Numbered from the stretch's first letter, positions 9,501 through 18,794 are shown. The stretch: DNA of 64,000 nucleotides from Arsukibacterium tuosuense (GCF_900215315.1 NZ_OBEB01000002.1:310001-374000), one strand, 5' to 3'. Translations and numbers: made by a program. The notes: a model not told the origin generated them from the sequence alone.

Positions 9501-10522
9501 ATGTGATGGAGCGGGTTGGTTTTCATAATATTGGCAGTAACCAGACTCAGGGCGTTATCGTGATGTCAATTGACGATGGCTCCGGCTTGACTGATTTAGA
9601 CCCGATGCATGACGCCTTAGTGGTAATGGTTAATGGCACCGCTCAGGAGCAGTCGCATACGGTACCTACGGCTGCCGGTTTTGACTTGCACCCGATGCAG
9701 CAGGCCTCGGTCGACAGCATGGTTAGCATGGCCAGCTTTACCGCTGGTACTGATGAAGGCACCTTTACCGTGCCGGCCTACAGCATGGCGGTATTTGTTA
9801 AAGCGCAGATGGGTGAGCAAGGCCCGGGCTTAGCAGCTGATGCCACCCTGGGCGCGCCGGATATTCCGCCGTATCAGGCCACTACCGTGTTTGTTCGTGG
9901 TGGCATGAACGACTGGGGTGAAGCCGATGCCTTTAACTATGATGGTGCGGGTATCTACACGGCAACCTTAAATATCAATGCCGGTAGCTATGAGTTTAAA
10001 GTAGCTTCAGGCGACTGGGCAACGGTGAACCTGGGGGCAGGTGCCGCCGGTAACCAGGTTGCAGTTGACACGCCAATTGTAATTGAGCCAAGTAACGATA
10101 ACCTGTTGCTTACTGTCGATAGTAATTCGTCCTACGTGTTCACCTTAAATGCGGTTAACCCGGTAGCACCGGTGCTGACTGTCAGCGAATATGTACCTTA
10201 TGGTGCTACAACGGTCTTCCTGCGCGGTGGCATGAATGACTGGGGTGAAGCAGATGCCTTTGAATACCTCGGCGCCAACCTGTACAGCGTAGATATCAGT
10301 ATCACCGCCGGCAGCTACGAGTTTAAAGTGGCTTCCAGTGACTGGGCTACGGTGAATATGGGCGCAGGGCCGGATGGCGCTACGGTAACGGAGGACACCC
10401 CGCTACGGATCCAGGGTAGTAATGACAACCTGAATATGACGTTCGCCGACGATGCGGTATATAACTTCCTGTTAGATGCCACATTAACCGAAACGCCAGA
10501 GCTGACCGTTACCAAACAATAA
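6530..10522 (+). CDS. Pullulanase-type alpha-1,6-glucosidase, GH13 lipoprotein
   Basis: This 1330-aa debranching enzyme cuts alpha-1,6 links in pullulan and branched dextrins. ATG 6530 is preferred over an in-frame GTG at 6494 because it has GGAG upstream and gives a clean lipoprotein signal (LAACGG, Cys28). A CBM41-like starch-binding domain spans about 95-205 (GYRLHTWNN), followed by an N2/CBM48-like segment (AAVWGPTARSMTLKVYNDD). The GH13 core has VRDFSVRD, ALDVVYNHTSS (about 640), FRFDIMGHH (nucleophile Asp near 719), FYGEGWNFGE (acid Glu near 746) and SKHDNETLWD (Asp near 855). Two tandem repeats close the protein (from about 1117 and 1226). It is in an operon with the receptor and is anchored in the outer or inner membrane by lipid. 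Confidence 0.92.
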   Translation: MFNPTMFNLTSLFRIGALTLTVSVLAACGGDSTEPGEVLLTCNVPQIPDASGSQCIDPPPISCPTGTFPDVDNESCVSGRDPNAPAPVVMAGENQAVLFYNRPQDDAYDGYRLHTWNNEACDAYAASSIAAAWSNGLIHDGVDPNYGAYWVLDLKPGYAGTEGACGNFIIHIGTEDAGKDPGPDMQMPLSQDDPDFARMNWVFSGVNGVFEFPILSLGVSIQGAAGHWLDTNTFIWNATAADTAPVVKLFHSADADLEVNNNDELEGSSIELTPAELSDEQKALVPHLANAAAFSVDFTADEAKAMAKNQLALAAYNSDGELVAASYVQVAKVLDALYASSDNSALDASLGVHYADGNITAAVWGPTARSMTLKVYNDDKTVAASHPMSLDEQTGVWSYSAASSALDRKFYRYEVTVYHPLTRAVETIESTDPYSVSVSTNGRYSQFVNLADADLAPEGWSERTVPVVANPEDIVIYEGHVRDFSVRDMSTSEANRGKYLAFTEMESAPVSHLKKLADNGLTHFHVLPLNDQANIEERANRRINLTDTVAELCALNAEAPVCGVESDSATLLSLLEGYLPYSDDAQALVESIRRIDGFNWGYDPHHFIAVEGSYASDPEGAVRIKEVRAMVKALNDIGLRVALDVVYNHTSSSGLFDNSVFDKLVPGYYHRYNEVSGAIERSTCCENTATEHKMFDKFIKDSLVILARDFGFNDFRFDIMGHHPKDNLLAAREAVRAVDANTYFYGEGWNFGEVADNRLFTQAKQQDMAGSEVGTFNDRIREGVRSAAIFSGVNDDGNLAEQDIIRISLAGTLKDYVLKNYRDITGPASSANWNGQAAGYAEDPADIINYVSKHDNETLWDILQSRLPETLSVTERVRAQNMAIAIPLMSQGIPFLQMGGDFLRSKSMDRDSYDSGDWFNYVDFTMQTNNWAVGLPNAEKNRDNWDSIAGLFLNPQTQVSDTDIMFASDVFTEFLAIRSGSPLFRLTTADDVMERVGFHNIGSNQTQGVIVMSIDDGSGLTDLDPMHDALVVMVNGTAQEQSHTVPTAAGFDLHPMQQASVDSMVSMASFTAGTDEGTFTVPAYSMAVFVKAQMGEQGPGLAADATLGAPDIPPYQATTVFVRGGMNDWGEADAFNYDGAGIYTATLNINAGSYEFKVASGDWATVNLGAGAAGNQVAVDTPIVIEPSNDNLLLTVDSNSSYVFTLNAVNPVAPVLTVSEYVPYGATTVFLRGGMNDWGEADAFEYLGANLYSVDISITAGSYEFKVASSDWATVNMGAGPDGATVTEDTPLRIQGSNDNLNMTFADDAVYNFLLDATLTETPELTVTKQ
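9878..10519 (+). repeat. Two tandem 109-residue C-terminal modules in the pullulanase
   Basis: Units begin at 9878 and 10205 (period 327 bp) and share RGGMNDWGEADAF, AGSYEFKVAS and DWATVN. Each looks like a beta-sandwich carbohydrate-binding module of the X25/SusE-like starch-binding sort. The fold assignment is inference; the duplication is seen directly. Confidence 0.8.
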
Positions 10523-10537
10523 GTTGGTAACTTAATT

Positions 10538-10569
10538 AAAAAAGCTGCAGCCCGTCTGCAGCTTTTTTG
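10538..10569 (+). terminator. Rho-independent terminator of receptor-pullulanase operon
   Basis: AAAAAAGCTGCAG (10538-10550) pairs with CTGCAGCTTTTTT (10556-10568) around a 5-nt loop, followed by more T. It lies 15 bp after the pullulanase stop and would end the operon. Confidence 0.92.
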
Positions 10570-10640
10570 TTTTTGCACAGAGCAATTCGGATCTACGCCG
10601 GATTAATTACACTGTATATAAAAGCGCCAGGCCTTTGTTC

Positions 10641-10795
10641 ATGCAAATAAAACGCAAACTTTATGGCTGTCGTCGGTCAGCCCGTTGCTGGTATTGCCGC
10701 TACTGTGGCTGGTATACAAACGCAGCCCTGCTTTCGGTGCTCGGCTGGGAGCAGCACTTACTGTAATGGGTGCGGCCCTGATATTACTGAAATAA
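10641..10795 (+). pseudogene. Possible frameshifted small membrane protein remnant
   Basis: An ATG at 10641 opens with MQIKRKL. The frame then runs into unlikely sequence, while the -1 frame from 10661 reads a strongly hydrophobic stretch (LWLSSVSPLLVLPLLWLVY, then two short hydrophobic segments) to a stop at 10795. Joining the two gives a plausible protein of about 51 aa with two membrane helices, broken by one indel near 10658. No family was recognised. It lies in a 430-bp gap between the pullulanase terminator and the adhesin, where I see no other gene. It may be a chance frame. Confidence 0.25.
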
Positions 10796-10953
10796 TCAAC
10801 AGTAAACCCCGTAAATTTGAAAAATAAGAATGAACAAAAAGTGAACACGCCACTTGCGGTTAATAAGTTATTGGCACAGACTGTCGCTAAATACGCTCCT
10901 TCCACAACCTTTCCTGCCCTGGCAGAGTGCATAAATCATTTTGGAAATTTGTC

Positions 10954-13900
10954 ATGCTGCAACATGTTTATAAAACGGCTCATGCCGTCAAGAATCTTAT
11001 TGTCGGATTTTCGCATTCTTATTGGAAAATATTAATTGCAGGCAGTTTTTTTGCGATGGCATCCCATGGTGCTAATGCACAAAACCCATCTTTTGACTTC
11101 ACAGCTGGCGATACCGTTACGCTGACGAATGCAGGCTCAGCACTGTCAAATCGGACAACATTTACACTGGAGTTCTGGGCAAAATTTACCAATGTTGGTG
11201 GGATCATTAATTTAGTGGATTTCACCGGTGGAGCTGATGCTGGTGGCCTCATACTGAACTCTGGAAGGTTAAATGTCGATATTGCTTGTGATTTTGGTTG
11301 CCTGACCGAAAGTAATGCCTTGTCGTTAAGCACAGGAACCTGGTATCACATTGCAGTTGTATTTGATAACGGAACTTGGGATTTTTATGTTGATGGTGCG
11401 GCACAGGGAACAAACGTTGCGGATGTAAGCGCCAATAATAGTATCCCTGATTATCTGGGAGCGGGAGTGACCAACCTGTTGTTTGGGTTGCAAAACCACG
11501 GAGCTGTCGATGATTTTGTTGGCAGTATTGATGATGTACGTTTGTGGAGTAGTGCGCGCACGCAATCGCAGATCCAAAACAACCGCAGCAATGAATTGGT
11601 GGGCAATGAATCAGGCCTGCTTGGTTATTGGAAACTGAATGAAAGTAGTGGTACGTCTGTAAATGACAGCCAAACCAATTCCGGCGTACTAAACGGTACC
11701 AGCAGTGGGATTGCATTTAATCCGACAGGGGCATTTGTTGTCGATGCTATTGCCCCAACGGTCACGTCCATTAGTTCCAGCACCGCCAATGGCACCTACA
11801 AGGTTGGTGACTCAATAATTATTCAGGTGAATTTTGATGAGTCAGTAACAGTGACCGGCACACCGCAACTTACACTGGAAACCGGCGCAACAGATCGCGC
11901 GACTAATTACGCCAGTGGCAGCGGCTCAAGTACACTAACATTTAACTACACAGTACAAGCCGGCGATAGCACGGCAGATTTAGATTACATCAGCTCGAGT
12001 GCCCTAACACTGAACGGCGGCACAATTAAGGATACCGCGACAAACAATGCTACCCTGACACTGGCAAGCCCGGGGGCGGCAAACTCCTTAGGCGCCAATA
12101 AAGCGATTGTTGTTGATGGTGTTGCCCCAACTGTGAGTAGCGTTAGTGTTCCAGCGAACGCAACCTATATCTCAGGCCAGAATTTAGATTTCACGGCTAA
12201 TTTCAATGACAATGTCACGGTCAATACCGGAGGCGGTACACCACAATTATCCATTACTATTGGCGCGACAACTCGTCAAGCAACTTATCAAAGTGGTTCG
12301 GGAACCGGTGCATTATTATTCCGTTACACCATTCAAGCGGGAGAGTCGGATTCCAATGGTATTGCTGTTGGAGTCTTGAGCGCAAATGGCGGTACCTTGC
12401 GCGATGCTGCTTCTAATGATGCTAACCTGACCCTCAATAGTGTGGGTGCTACAACCTCGGTATTAGTTGATGCAACTGCGCCAGCAGTTATGTCCGTCAC
12501 TGTTCCGGCTAATGCTACTTATACCGCAGGACAAAACTTGGATTTCACCATTAACTTCGGTGAAAACGTTACCGTTAATACCGGAGGCGGTACACCACAA
12601 TTATCCATTACTGTTGGCGCGACAACTCGTCAAGCAAGCTATCAAAGTGGTTCGGGAACCGGTGCTTTATTATTTCGTTACTCCGTTCAAGCGGGAGAAT
12701 CGGATTCCGATGGTATTGCTGTTGGAGCCTTGAGCGCGAATGGCGGTACCTTGCGAGACTCAGTTTCTAATGATGCTAACCTGACCCTCAATAGTGTGGG
12801 GGTAACAACCTCGGTCTTAGTTGATGCAGCCGCCCCCAGCGTCACCAGCATTGCCCCGACAGGGTCACCGGCGGGCAATGCGGCAAGCATCGACTTTGCC
12901 GTGGCCTTTGATGAGTCGGTCAACAATATTTCCACCGATGACTTTACCCTACTTACTACGGGTACCGCGGCGGGCTCTATTGCCGGCGTATCGGCAGCAT
13001 CCGGCTCCAGTATCACCGTTTCCGTTAATACCATCACCGGTACCGGCACCCTGAAGCTGAACTTAAACGGCTCAAGCAATATTGCCGATGCGGCTGGCAA
13101 TGGTGTAGCGGCTTACAGCAGTGGCACGACTCATAGCGTGGATCGCGATACACCTGCTGCGCCCAGTACACCAGATTTGGATGCAGCCTCGGATACCGGC
13201 GTATCTAATACCGACAACATCACCAGTGACAATACGCCAACCTTTACCGGCACGGCAGAGGTCAATGCTACAGTAACGGTGATGTCGTCGCTGAGCGGCA
13301 CTTTGGGTACAACTACTGCCGATGGCTCGGGTAATTGGAGCTTTACCGCTGGTGTTATGGCCAATGGCAGCCACAACATTACAGCAACGGCAACTGATGC
13401 GGCGACTAATGTCAGCAGCGCCTCGGCGGCTTTGGCGGTCACTATAGATGGTCCGGTTACCGTCACCACCAATGCTGATGCCGGTGCCGATGCAACTATC
13501 GACGGCAGCCTGGCGGTTGATCTGGCCGATGGTGGCGGGCTGTCTCTGCGTGAGGCGCTTAATTATGTAGTGGCTAGCGGTACAGTCGATTTTGCGGTGG
13601 CATTGAACGCTACCACTATCACTTTGGGCGCGCCTTTAACCATTCCAGCGGGCATTACTATAGATGCAGATGCGCTGGGCACTGCCACTATTACCGGCAG
13701 TACTTTTACCCTGGCGGGCAGCCTCAGTTTGACCAATGGCAGTGCTGACCGGTTAACCCTGGGGACTGAATTGAGCGGAGCGGGTACCTTAACCAAAACC
13801 GGCGCTGGTCGCGTGATACTGACGAATACTAATAACAATGGTTACAGTGGCGATGTTACTGTAACCGCTGGTGAATTGTGGGTTGGCAGCGATAGTGCTT

Positions 13901-16900
13901 TCTCTACAGGCACCCTCATCCTGAATGGCGGTGTGCTGGGCAATAACATGGCCAGCTTTAATTTGGATAACCCCATAGTGCTGGGGGCCAGTGGCGGTGG
14001 CATTCAGGTATTAAACGCAGCACAAACCCTGACACTGTCCGGCAATATCAGTGGCAGCGGTGCTTTGAGTAAAACCAGTGGCGGTAATTTAACGCTAAGC
14101 GGCACTAATAGTTTCTCGGGTGGGCTATCTATTTCTGGCACCAATGGCGTGACAGCAGCGAATTCGGCTAATCTGGGTTCAGGTGCAGTCACGATCAATG
14201 CTTCCAGCTTGTTAACCGTTACCGGCGGCCCGCAAACAATTACTAATGCCATTGCGCTTGCCGGTGATGCCACTATCAGCAATACCAATTCACTGACTCT
14301 GGCTGGCGTGATCAGCGGCACCGGTGCGCTCAGCAAAAACGGCGCAGGGATACTAACCCTCAGTGGCAGCAATACAGCAACCGGCCAGGTTACTGTTACA
14401 GCGGGTCATTTGTCGCTGACTAACGGTAATGCACTGGCCGACACTGTGGCGGTATCAGTCAGTGCCGGCGCTAACCTGCTCCTGCCTAGCAGTAGCGAAA
14501 CCATAGGCTCAGTGGCCGGAGCCGGTGATGTGAAATTGCTTGGCGCCACCCTCACGACTGGCGCAAACAATAGCAGTAGCAGTTTATCAGGTGTGATTAG
14601 CGGTTCAGGTTCGTTAACTAAAACCGGCACAGGCACTTTTACCCTTAGCGGAACCAGCAGCTTTAGCGGTGCGACTCAAGTGTCGGCGGGCACTTTACTG
14701 CTAACCGGTGACATAGCCAGCAGCTCGGGCATAACTATCGCCTCTGGCGCCACCTTAACTGGCACCGGTACAGCGCCTGCTGTTAGCGTTGCCGATGACG
14801 GCAATCTGTCACCCGGCAATGCCGGACCGGGACTGCTAACCGTGAACGGTAATCTGTTGCTTAACAGTGGTGCAAATCTGCTACTGGATATCACCGGTAC
14901 GACTGCTGTTATGCAATACGATCGGTTAAATGTGGCAGGAACAGTATCGTTATCAGGCGCCAACATCTCAGCTACTCACAGCTATGTCGCCGCAAATGGT
15001 GATAGCTATGCAGTGATTAGCAATGATGGCGCCGACGCGATTACAGGCACCTTCTCGGGTATCGCTGAGGGCGGAACTTTTGTTGCCGGTGGTAACGCCA
15101 GCAACTTAGTTACCAGCTATGCCGGAGGTGATGGCAACGACCTTAGTCTGACAAATACCCTAGTGCCTGGCGCTCCCACCGCAGTAATTGCGGTGGCTGG
15201 CAATGGCTCAGCGCAGATCAGCTTTACTGCACCGGCTTCCAATGGCGGTTCGGCAATCAGTGGTTATACCGTAACCGCCAGCCCTGGCGGTATTACCGCA
15301 ACGGGTGCCAGCTCACCAATTAGTGTTATCGGTTTAACCAATGGTACGGCCTATACCTTTACCGTTACCGCAACCAACGCCAGCGGTACCGGTGTAGCGT
15401 CTGCGGCGTCAAACAGCGTAACCCCACAAGCGCCAAATGCCGCACCAATAATTAGCGGCAGCCCGGCAACCAGCGTGGCACAAGGTACAGCGTATAGCTT
15501 TACCCCTACCGCCAGCGACGCTGATTCAGGCACCACGCTGACCTTTGCAATTTCGAACATGCCAGGCTGGGCCAGCTTTAACACGTCGACCGGCGCCTTA
15601 ACCGGCACGCCAGCTAAAACCGATGTAGGTACCACTACCGGTATTGTGATTAGCGTCTCTGATGGCAGTTTAACGGCGGCATTGCCAGCCTTTAGCCTTA
15701 CAGTAACAGCAGTGAATGCCGCACCGACTATCAGTGGCACTCCGGCTACTTCGGTTAATCAGGATGAAGCCTATAGCTTTACCCCTACTGCAACCGATGC
15801 TGATGAAGACACACTGGCGTTTAGTATTGTTAATAAACCGGTCTGGGCCACTTTCGATACAGCGACAGGCGCGTTAACCGGTACACCGGCAAAAGAACAT
15901 GTCGGCACCACCAGTGGCATTGTCATCAGTGTCTCTGACGGCGAAGCCAATGCAGCGTTGGCGGCGTTTAGTATTGAAGTCAGCGCTGTCAATGCCGCAC
16001 CAACTATTACGGGCACCCCGGCCACCTCGGTTAATCAGGATGAAGCCTATAGCTTTACCCCTACTGCAACCGATGCTGATGAAGACACACTGACGTTTAG
16101 TATTGTTAATAAACCGCTCTGGGCGGCTTTCGATACTGCGACAGGCGCGTTAACCGGCACGCCAGCCAAAGACGATGTGGGCACTACTTCAGGCATTGTG
16201 ATTAGCGTATCGGATGGCGAGCTTAGCGCTGCATTGCCGGCATTTAACCTGCAAGTGGTGAATGTTAACGAGGCGCCTGAAGCGATCGACGACAACCTGA
16301 CATTGTCATTTTCTATCAGCAACGTGTATCAGCTGGATGTACTGGCCAACGATACCGACCCCGATGGCGATAGCCTGAGTATTACGTTCGCGACGGCCAG
16401 TATTGGTAGTGTCACGATCGCGGATAATCAACTACGTTTTAGTGCGCCGGACAACTTTAGTGGCACAGCCAGCCTGAACTACAGCATTAGCGATGGTGAG
16501 TTTAACGCCAGCGCCAATGTTATGCTGCAGATTGATGGCACCAACCCGGATGCGCCAGTGATTACCGTGCCGGATGATTTAACCGTTAATGCCACTGGCC
16601 TGTTCACGAAAGTGAATGTGGGTGTTGCCGTTGCGCTTGATCGTAATGGCAACCGTCTGCCGGTAGTGCTGGATAAGAATACCCTGGTATTTAGTCCGGG
16701 TGAGCATCTGTTATATTGGTCTGCCACCGATAGTGATGGTGTAAGCAGCACTACAACTCAGTTATTGCGGGTGTTGCCGCTGATATCAATAAGCAAAGCG
16801 CAGACTGTAGCTAATTACAGTGCGGTAACCGTTGACGTAGTTCTAAATGGCCCATCGCCGGTTTATCCGGTTGACGTCAGCTATAGTGTCAGCGGCTCGG

Positions 16901-18681
16901 CCGGGGCGGGTGACCATGACCTGGTTGCCGACACCGTGAGTATTGCCTCCGGAGCGCGCGCTGGCATTAGCTTTAATGTCTATGCTGACCTGACAAGCAA
17001 CGCAGCGAAAGACCTGCTTATTGCCCTGGACAATGGCCCGAATTTGGCTGCCAATGCCAGTACTACCGTCACTATTACCGATGGTAACGTGCTACCAAAA
17101 GTTAACCTGGCAGTAATGCAGCAAGGTACTGCAACCTCGCTGGTCTCTCCTGCAGGGGGGGAGGTAACGGTAATAGCGACCGTAACCGATGCCAACGTGG
17201 CTGATACGCATAGCTTTGACTGGCAACTGCCTAGCAGCATCGCGTTTAGCGAAGACGGTGCAGCCATAAGTTTCGACCCGGCTGACCTGTCAGGTGGGTA
17301 TGAGGTGTTGGTAACCGTAACTGATTCGGCGGACTTTTGGGTGCAGGCGAGGGTATATTTCCGGGTTATCGCCGCCTTACCCGTGCTGGATGCCAATAGC
17401 GATACCGATAGCGACGGTATCAGCGACGCGCTTGAAGGTATTGGCGATAATGATGGAAACGGCATTCCGGATTATCTCGATAATATGCCGTCGCCCAATA
17501 TTCTGCCGCAGCAAATCAATACCACCAGCAGCTACCTGGTTGAGTGCGACCCTGGTGTCCGTTGTGGCCTGGGATTATTTGCCCTCAGTGGCAGCTCCGG
17601 CGGCGTGCAAATTCTTATCGATGAATTGGATTCGCTAAACGATTTAACAACCGACCCGGCCTTTGAACCCGTCGGCGGGATCTTTGATTTCGCCATACGT
17701 GACCTGCCGACACCGGGACAATCGGTACGGGTAGTGTTACCGCAGCAAAGCGCCGTGCCACAAGATGCCGTGTATCGCAAATTCCAGCGAGGTAACTGGG
17801 TAAGCTTTATTACCGATGCCAACAATGCACTGCATTCGGCTGCCGGTAATCCCGGTTATTGCCCACCACCAGGCGCGGCCGACTGGCAACCCGGCCTGAC
17901 AGCCGGTCACTGGTGTGTGCAGCTCACCATTGAAGACGGCGGCCCGAACGATGATGATGGCCTGGTCAACGCCGCGGTTGTTGATCCGGGCGGCGTATCA
18001 ATGCAGCGCAGCGACAATGCCAAACCTGTCGCTAATGCTGACAGCTACAACCAGCAGTGGAACCAGACGCATCAGTTAATGGTGCTGGACAACGATACCG
18101 ATGCAGATGGCGATAGCTTAACCATCAGCCAGGCGTTTACCGCCTTTGGTGACGTTACTATCAGTGACGATGGTTTAAGCCTGTGGTATACCCCGGCGCA
18201 GGATTTTATTGGTACTGACACGTTAAGCTACACCATCATCGATGGCAACAATGGTAGTGGCAGTGCAACAGTAAATGTGACGCTGTATTACAACCAGGCA
18301 CCGACGATTAGCAACAGCAGTGCAAGAACCGATGATATGACTGCAATTAACATTGATGTGCTAAGCGATGCGTCGGACGTCGACGGCGATACGTTAAGCA
18401 TTGCCAGTGCCAGTGCGCAAACCGGTAGTGTCAGCATTACCGCAGAGCAGCAGTTGCGCTACACGCCTAAAGCTGGTTTTAGCGGTACCGACGTTATCAC
18501 TTTCAGCGTCAGTGACAATCGTGGTGGTGTTACAAGCGCCAGCGTGAGTATCAGCGTAACGCTAAAACCGCGCCCGGTTGAGCCACCTCCGGCGAAGTCG
18601 TCTGGTGGTAGCATGCACGGCCTGCTATTGCTACTGCTCTCAGCCTTGCTGGTTATCCGCCGAAAATACCGCGCGGTATAG
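10954..18681 (+). CDS. Giant multidomain repeat adhesin with GlyGly-CTERM anchor
   Basis: The 2575-aa secreted protein starts at ATG 10954 (an in-frame GTG lies at 10927), with a long signal sequence ending SHGANA. Modules in order: a LamG/concanavalin-like domain (about 46-250); bacterial Ig-like repeats (about 263-832), two nearly identical; a CSLREA-like segment (GLSLREALNYV, about 865); autotransporter-associated beta-strand repeats (about 910-1400); an Fn3 domain (about 1404-1493); three putative-Ig repeats (about 1496-1768); cadherin-like and Calx-beta-like domains; a calcium-binding DSDGISDALEG stretch (about 2150); a choice-of-anchor-like region; and two more cadherin-like modules. 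The C-terminus (SSGGSMHGLLLLLL, then RRKYR) fits the GlyGly-CTERM sorting signal processed by rhombosortase after type II secretion. A role in adhesion or glycan binding is inferred. It appears monocistronic. Confidence 0.85.
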   Translation: MLQHVYKTAHAVKNLIVGFSHSYWKILIAGSFFAMASHGANAQNPSFDFTAGDTVTLTNAGSALSNRTTFTLEFWAKFTNVGGIINLVDFTGGADAGGLILNSGRLNVDIACDFGCLTESNALSLSTGTWYHIAVVFDNGTWDFYVDGAAQGTNVADVSANNSIPDYLGAGVTNLLFGLQNHGAVDDFVGSIDDVRLWSSARTQSQIQNNRSNELVGNESGLLGYWKLNESSGTSVNDSQTNSGVLNGTSSGIAFNPTGAFVVDAIAPTVTSISSSTANGTYKVGDSIIIQVNFDESVTVTGTPQLTLETGATDRATNYASGSGSSTLTFNYTVQAGDSTADLDYISSSALTLNGGTIKDTATNNATLTLASPGAANSLGANKAIVVDGVAPTVSSVSVPANATYISGQNLDFTANFNDNVTVNTGGGTPQLSITIGATTRQATYQSGSGTGALLFRYTIQAGESDSNGIAVGVLSANGGTLRDAASNDANLTLNSVGATTSVLVDATAPAVMSVTVPANATYTAGQNLDFTINFGENVTVNTGGGTPQLSITVGATTRQASYQSGSGTGALLFRYSVQAGESDSDGIAVGALSANGGTLRDSVSNDANLTLNSVGVTTSVLVDAAAPSVTSIAPTGSPAGNAASIDFAVAFDESVNNISTDDFTLLTTGTAAGSIAGVSAASGSSITVSVNTITGTGTLKLNLNGSSNIADAAGNGVAAYSSGTTHSVDRDTPAAPSTPDLDAASDTGVSNTDNITSDNTPTFTGTAEVNATVTVMSSLSGTLGTTTADGSGNWSFTAGVMANGSHNITATATDAATNVSSASAALAVTIDGPVTVTTNADAGADATIDGSLAVDLADGGGLSLREALNYVVASGTVDFAVALNATTITLGAPLTIPAGITIDADALGTATITGSTFTLAGSLSLTNGSADRLTLGTELSGAGTLTKTGAGRVILTNTNNNGYSGDVTVTAGELWVGSDSAFSTGTLILNGGVLGNNMASFNLDNPIVLGASGGGIQVLNAAQTLTLSGNISGSGALSKTSGGNLTLSGTNSFSGGLSISGTNGVTAANSANLGSGAVTINASSLLTVTGGPQTITNAIALAGDATISNTNSLTLAGVISGTGALSKNGAGILTLSGSNTATGQVTVTAGHLSLTNGNALADTVAVSVSAGANLLLPSSSETIGSVAGAGDVKLLGATLTTGANNSSSSLSGVISGSGSLTKTGTGTFTLSGTSSFSGATQVSAGTLLLTGDIASSSGITIASGATLTGTGTAPAVSVADDGNLSPGNAGPGLLTVNGNLLLNSGANLLLDITGTTAVMQYDRLNVAGTVSLSGANISATHSYVAANGDSYAVISNDGADAITGTFSGIAEGGTFVAGGNASNLVTSYAGGDGNDLSLTNTLVPGAPTAVIAVAGNGSAQISFTAPASNGGSAISGYTVTASPGGITATGASSPISVIGLTNGTAYTFTVTATNASGTGVASAASNSVTPQAPNAAPIISGSPATSVAQGTAYSFTPTASDADSGTTLTFAISNMPGWASFNTSTGALTGTPAKTDVGTTTGIVISVSDGSLTAALPAFSLTVTAVNAAPTISGTPATSVNQDEAYSFTPTATDADEDTLAFSIVNKPVWATFDTATGALTGTPAKEHVGTTSGIVISVSDGEANAALAAFSIEVSAVNAAPTITGTPATSVNQDEAYSFTPTATDADEDTLTFSIVNKPLWAAFDTATGALTGTPAKDDVGTTSGIVISVSDGELSAALPAFNLQVVNVNEAPEAIDDNLTLSFSISNVYQLDVLANDTDPDGDSLSITFATASIGSVTIADNQLRFSAPDNFSGTASLNYSISDGEFNASANVMLQIDGTNPDAPVITVPDDLTVNATGLFTKVNVGVAVALDRNGNRLPVVLDKNTLVFSPGEHLLYWSATDSDGVSSTTTQLLRVLPLISISKAQTVANYSAVTVDVVLNGPSPVYPVDVSYSVSGSAGAGDHDLVADTVSIASGARAGISFNVYADLTSNAAKDLLIALDNGPNLAANASTTVTITDGNVLPKVNLAVMQQGTATSLVSPAGGEVTVIATVTDANVADTHSFDWQLPSSIAFSEDGAAISFDPADLSGGYEVLVTVTDSADFWVQARVYFRVIAALPVLDANSDTDSDGISDALEGIGDNDGNGIPDYLDNMPSPNILPQQINTTSSYLVECDPGVRCGLGLFALSGSSGGVQILIDELDSLNDLTTDPAFEPVGGIFDFAIRDLPTPGQSVRVVLPQQSAVPQDAVYRKFQRGNWVSFITDANNALHSAAGNPGYCPPPGAADWQPGLTAGHWCVQLTIEDGGPNDDDGLVNAAVVDPGGVSMQRSDNAKPVANADSYNQQWNQTHQLMVLDNDTDADGDSLTISQAFTAFGDVTISDDGLSLWYTPAQDFIGTDTLSYTIIDGNNGSGSATVNVTLYYNQAPTISNSSARTDDMTAINIDVLSDASDVDGDTLSIASASAQTGSVSITAEQQLRYTPKAGFSGTDVITFSVSDNRGGVTSASVSISVTLKPRPVEPPPAKSSGGSMHGLLLLLLSALLVIRRKYRAV
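12124..12831 (+). repeat. Two near-identical 354-bp Ig-like repeats within the adhesin
   Basis: Units 12124-12477 and 12478-12831 have a period of exactly 354 bp (118 codons) and long identical DNA stretches, for example around GGAGGCGGTACACCACAATT. This points to recent duplication or conversion. Such repeats can expand or contract by recombination. Confidence 0.85.
15439..16260 (+). repeat. Three putative-Ig (He_PIG-like) repeats within the adhesin
   Basis: Units start at 15439, 15718 and 15994. The second and third share almost identical DNA over QDEAYSFTPTATDADEDTL and the GALTGTPAK motif. The SxTGALTGTP pattern is characteristic of the putative-Ig domain. Confidence 0.82.
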
Positions 18682-18689
18682 TGAGTAAA

Positions 18690-18719
18690 ACAGGGCGCTT
18701 TAGGGCGCCTTTGTTTTAT
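18690..18719 (+). terminator. Rho-independent terminator after the adhesin
   Basis: AGGGCGC (18692-18698) pairs with GCGCCTT (18705-18711, one G-T pair) around TTTAGG, followed by TGTTTTAT. It starts 10 bp after the adhesin stop. Confidence 0.75.
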
Positions 18720-18794
18720 CTTGCACAGTACGACTGCGACCAATAAAAAGCTGGCCTATACTAATGCAGATTTTACTGTAAAAGGAGCAACTGA

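Noticed and set aside
12687-15966. Long antisense open frames across the adhesin gene (for example 13131-13472, 13563-13838, 14004-14372, 15351-15740)
   Set aside because: They lie opposite a strongly coding gene, mirror its repetitive codons, lack ribosome sites and change register with each repeat. They are codon-bias shadows.
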